From contig CAMLDI010000044.1 in assembly GCA_946478845.1 (NCBI GenBank), forward strand, positions 1-20,571: a DNA stretch of 20,571 nucleotides. The letters run 5' to 3'. Shown here piece after piece: positions 19,986 to 20,571 of this stretch. The number at the start of each line of letters is the position of its first letter. The stretch's first letter is position 1. A program made the translations under genes and the position numbers. Origin of the DNA: an uncultured Paenibacillaceae bacterium. GTDB taxonomy: Bacteria > Bacillota > Bacilli > Aneurinibacillales > Aneurinibacillaceae. The notes beneath the pieces are model-generated. The model was not told where the DNA came from. It did not search any database and worked only from the letters and a program-made list of their open reading frames with translations.

Positions 19986-20055
19986 TTTTTTTGCCCAATA
20001 TACAATAAATGAACAGGTTTGCTATCAAAGTATTGTGGATTGGAGGGTGATATGT

Positions 20056-20208
20056 GTGAAAAAAAAGACCAGCAAAAGCCCTTTTTTATCCGATAAGCCT
20101 TTGTACAAAATTCCTTCATATCACAAAATGAAAGACGAACTTGTTGAACTTAGTGAAAGCCTGGATAAACAAATTCAACACTTTAAAAAAGGGATAACAA
20201 GCAAATGA
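20056..20208 (+). CDS. Hypothetical 50-residue protein
   Basis: A GTG start at 20056 is preceded by GGAGGGTGAT with good spacing. The product is basic and helical, beginning (M)KKKTSKSPFLSDKPLYKIP, with an amphipathic helix KMKDELVELSESLDKQIQHFKK. It resembles the Spo0E-type short helical regulators only in size and has no SQELD motif. Not recognised. A terminator follows directly. It may be the first gene outside the arsenic cluster. Confidence 0.6.
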   Translation: MKKKTSKSPFLSDKPLYKIPSYHKMKDELVELSESLDKQIQHFKKGITSK

Positions 20209-20210
20209 AG

Positions 20211-20245
20211 AAAAGACAGGGTGCATCGGCATCTTGTCTTTTTCC
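20211..20245 (+). terminator. Rho-independent terminator
   Basis: AAAAGACAGGGTGC pairs with GCATCTTGTCTTTT (two G-T pairs), loop ATCG, followed by T-rich sequence. It ends the small-protein transcript, and probably any read-through from the arsenic operon. Confidence 0.75.
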
Positions 20246-20313
20246 TTATGGAACTCAAATGGGGGTTTGGCCAGTAATATGATCGAAAGGAGTATAATAA
20301 GAGATAATATCTT

Positions 20314-20343
20314 TTTACAAGAAATAGGAAATTCCGGTATAAT
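20314..20343 (+). promoter_or_regulatory. Candidate sigma-A promoter for the right-edge gene
   Basis: TTTACA (20314-20319) and TATAAT (20338-20343) with an 18-bp spacer. Initiation near 20350 would leave a short leader before the TTG start at 20387. A second TATAAT at 20293 lacks a -35. Confidence 0.45.
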
Positions 20344-20386
20344 AAAATCAGATAATTTAGAATATAACTCATCCGGGGTGATACAT

Positions 20387-20571
20387 TTGATCGATCGGGG
20401 CAAAAAGGAACGATTAGTAGAGAAAATAGACACCCACCTTCGTCGAACAGCAAGGCAATTAATTAAATTTAATACATTGCAAGAAACCTTGAATTATCTT
20501 ATCGATTCTTTTTGGGACCAATTTACATGCGACTATGTTTCTATTCTCCTAAAAGATAGCGAGTATTTATT
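20387..20571 (+). CDS. N-terminus of a possible GAF-type sensor protein (cut by window edge)
   Basis: Only about 61 residues are visible. The likely start is TTG 20387 behind a GGGGTGAT ribosome site; the same frame is open back past ATG 20279, which has no good site. The segment LRRTARQLIKFNTLQETLNYLIDSFWDQFTCDYVSILLKD looks like the first helix and strand of a GAF domain, which often begins sensor kinases or phosphatases. The rest of the protein lies beyond the window, so its output domain is unknown. Confidence 0.55.
   Translation, partial: MIDRGKKERLVEKIDTHLRRTARQLIKFNTLQETLNYLIDSFWDQFTCDYVSILLKDSEYL

Noticed and set aside
19781..20453. Minus-strand open frames near the right edge
   Set aside because: They overlap genes with good ribosome sites and motifs on the plus strand and show no family signature of their own.
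1..20571. CRISPR array, tRNA/rRNA genes, insertion sequences, integrase or attachment repeats
   Set aside because: None was found by reading: no regularly spaced repeats, no cloverleaf or rRNA signature, no transposase or recombinase frame. The mobility of the arsenic cluster therefore remains unproven.

Overview
The window looks like chromosomal DNA of a low-GC Gram-positive bacterium, most likely a Bacillaceae member. Reasons: strong AGGAGG-type ribosome binding sites, frequent GTG/TTG starts, sigma-A promoters and Rho-independent terminators, and Bacillus-type families (BceAB-like ABC transporter, DUF2087 regulator, DUF3267 protein, TrhA, EamA and MATE transporters). No tRNA, rRNA, CRISPR array, transposase or integrase was seen.

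Layout, left to right. (1) 54-1162, minus strand: a membrane protein and a two-CBS-domain protein. (2) 1373-2016: a type II toxin-antitoxin pair (AbrB/MazE-type antitoxin, RelE/ParE-type toxin) closed by a terminator shared with a convergent beta-carbonic anhydrase gene (2094-2696). (3) 2922-4246: a MerR regulator with its typical 19-bp-spacer promoter, overlapping an EamA/DMT exporter gene. (4) 4302-5595: a YbaK-type aminoacyl-tRNA deacylase and a HEAT-like protein, preceded by a perfect 17-bp-arm inverted repeat. (5) 8112-5644, minus strand: DUF2087 regulator, MATE transporter and a degenerate GIY-YIG protein as one overlapping operon. (6) 8322-11597: a DUF3267 putative zincin, then an AT- and ATA-rich BceA/BceB-like ABC transporter with no two-component system beside it. 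(7) 11658-12296: TrhA (hemolysin III family).

The notable part is 12381-19985, an arsenic-centred cluster. It contains a divergent PAT/ArsN-like N-acetyltransferase, ArsR, the organoarsenical permease ArsP, a 45-residue protein with two Cys-Cys pairs, a carboxymuconolactone-decarboxylase-like protein ending CCQ, and an ATP-grasp ligase. After a terminator, a very AT-rich 45-bp palindrome and a new promoter, it continues with a radical SAM protein ending exactly in RCCLKC, a NIP-like aquaporin, a CobW/COG0523 GTPase, and a small thioredoxin-fold-like protein with two Cys-Cys pairs. Four copies of the dyad ATCAA-N6-TTGAT mark the acetyltransferase/arsR and arsP control regions.

My reading is that this is a candidate organoarsenical (arsinothricin-like) biosynthesis and self-protection locus rather than a plain arsenite-resistance operon. 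The RCCLKC tail is, as far as I recall, the hallmark of ArsL, the radical SAM enzyme of arsinothricin biosynthesis. ArsP handles trivalent organoarsenicals, and ArsN-type acetyltransferases inactivate arsinothricin. No arsM, arsC, arsB/acr3 or arsA gene is present in the window. A plausible flow is arsenite entry by the aquaporin, thiol-carrier proteins delivering As(III) to the radical SAM enzyme, optional amino-acid ligation by the ATP-grasp enzyme, export by ArsP and N-acetylation for immunity. All of that pathway is inference from context. The right edge carries a 50-residue hypothetical protein and the start of a gene that runs out of the window.
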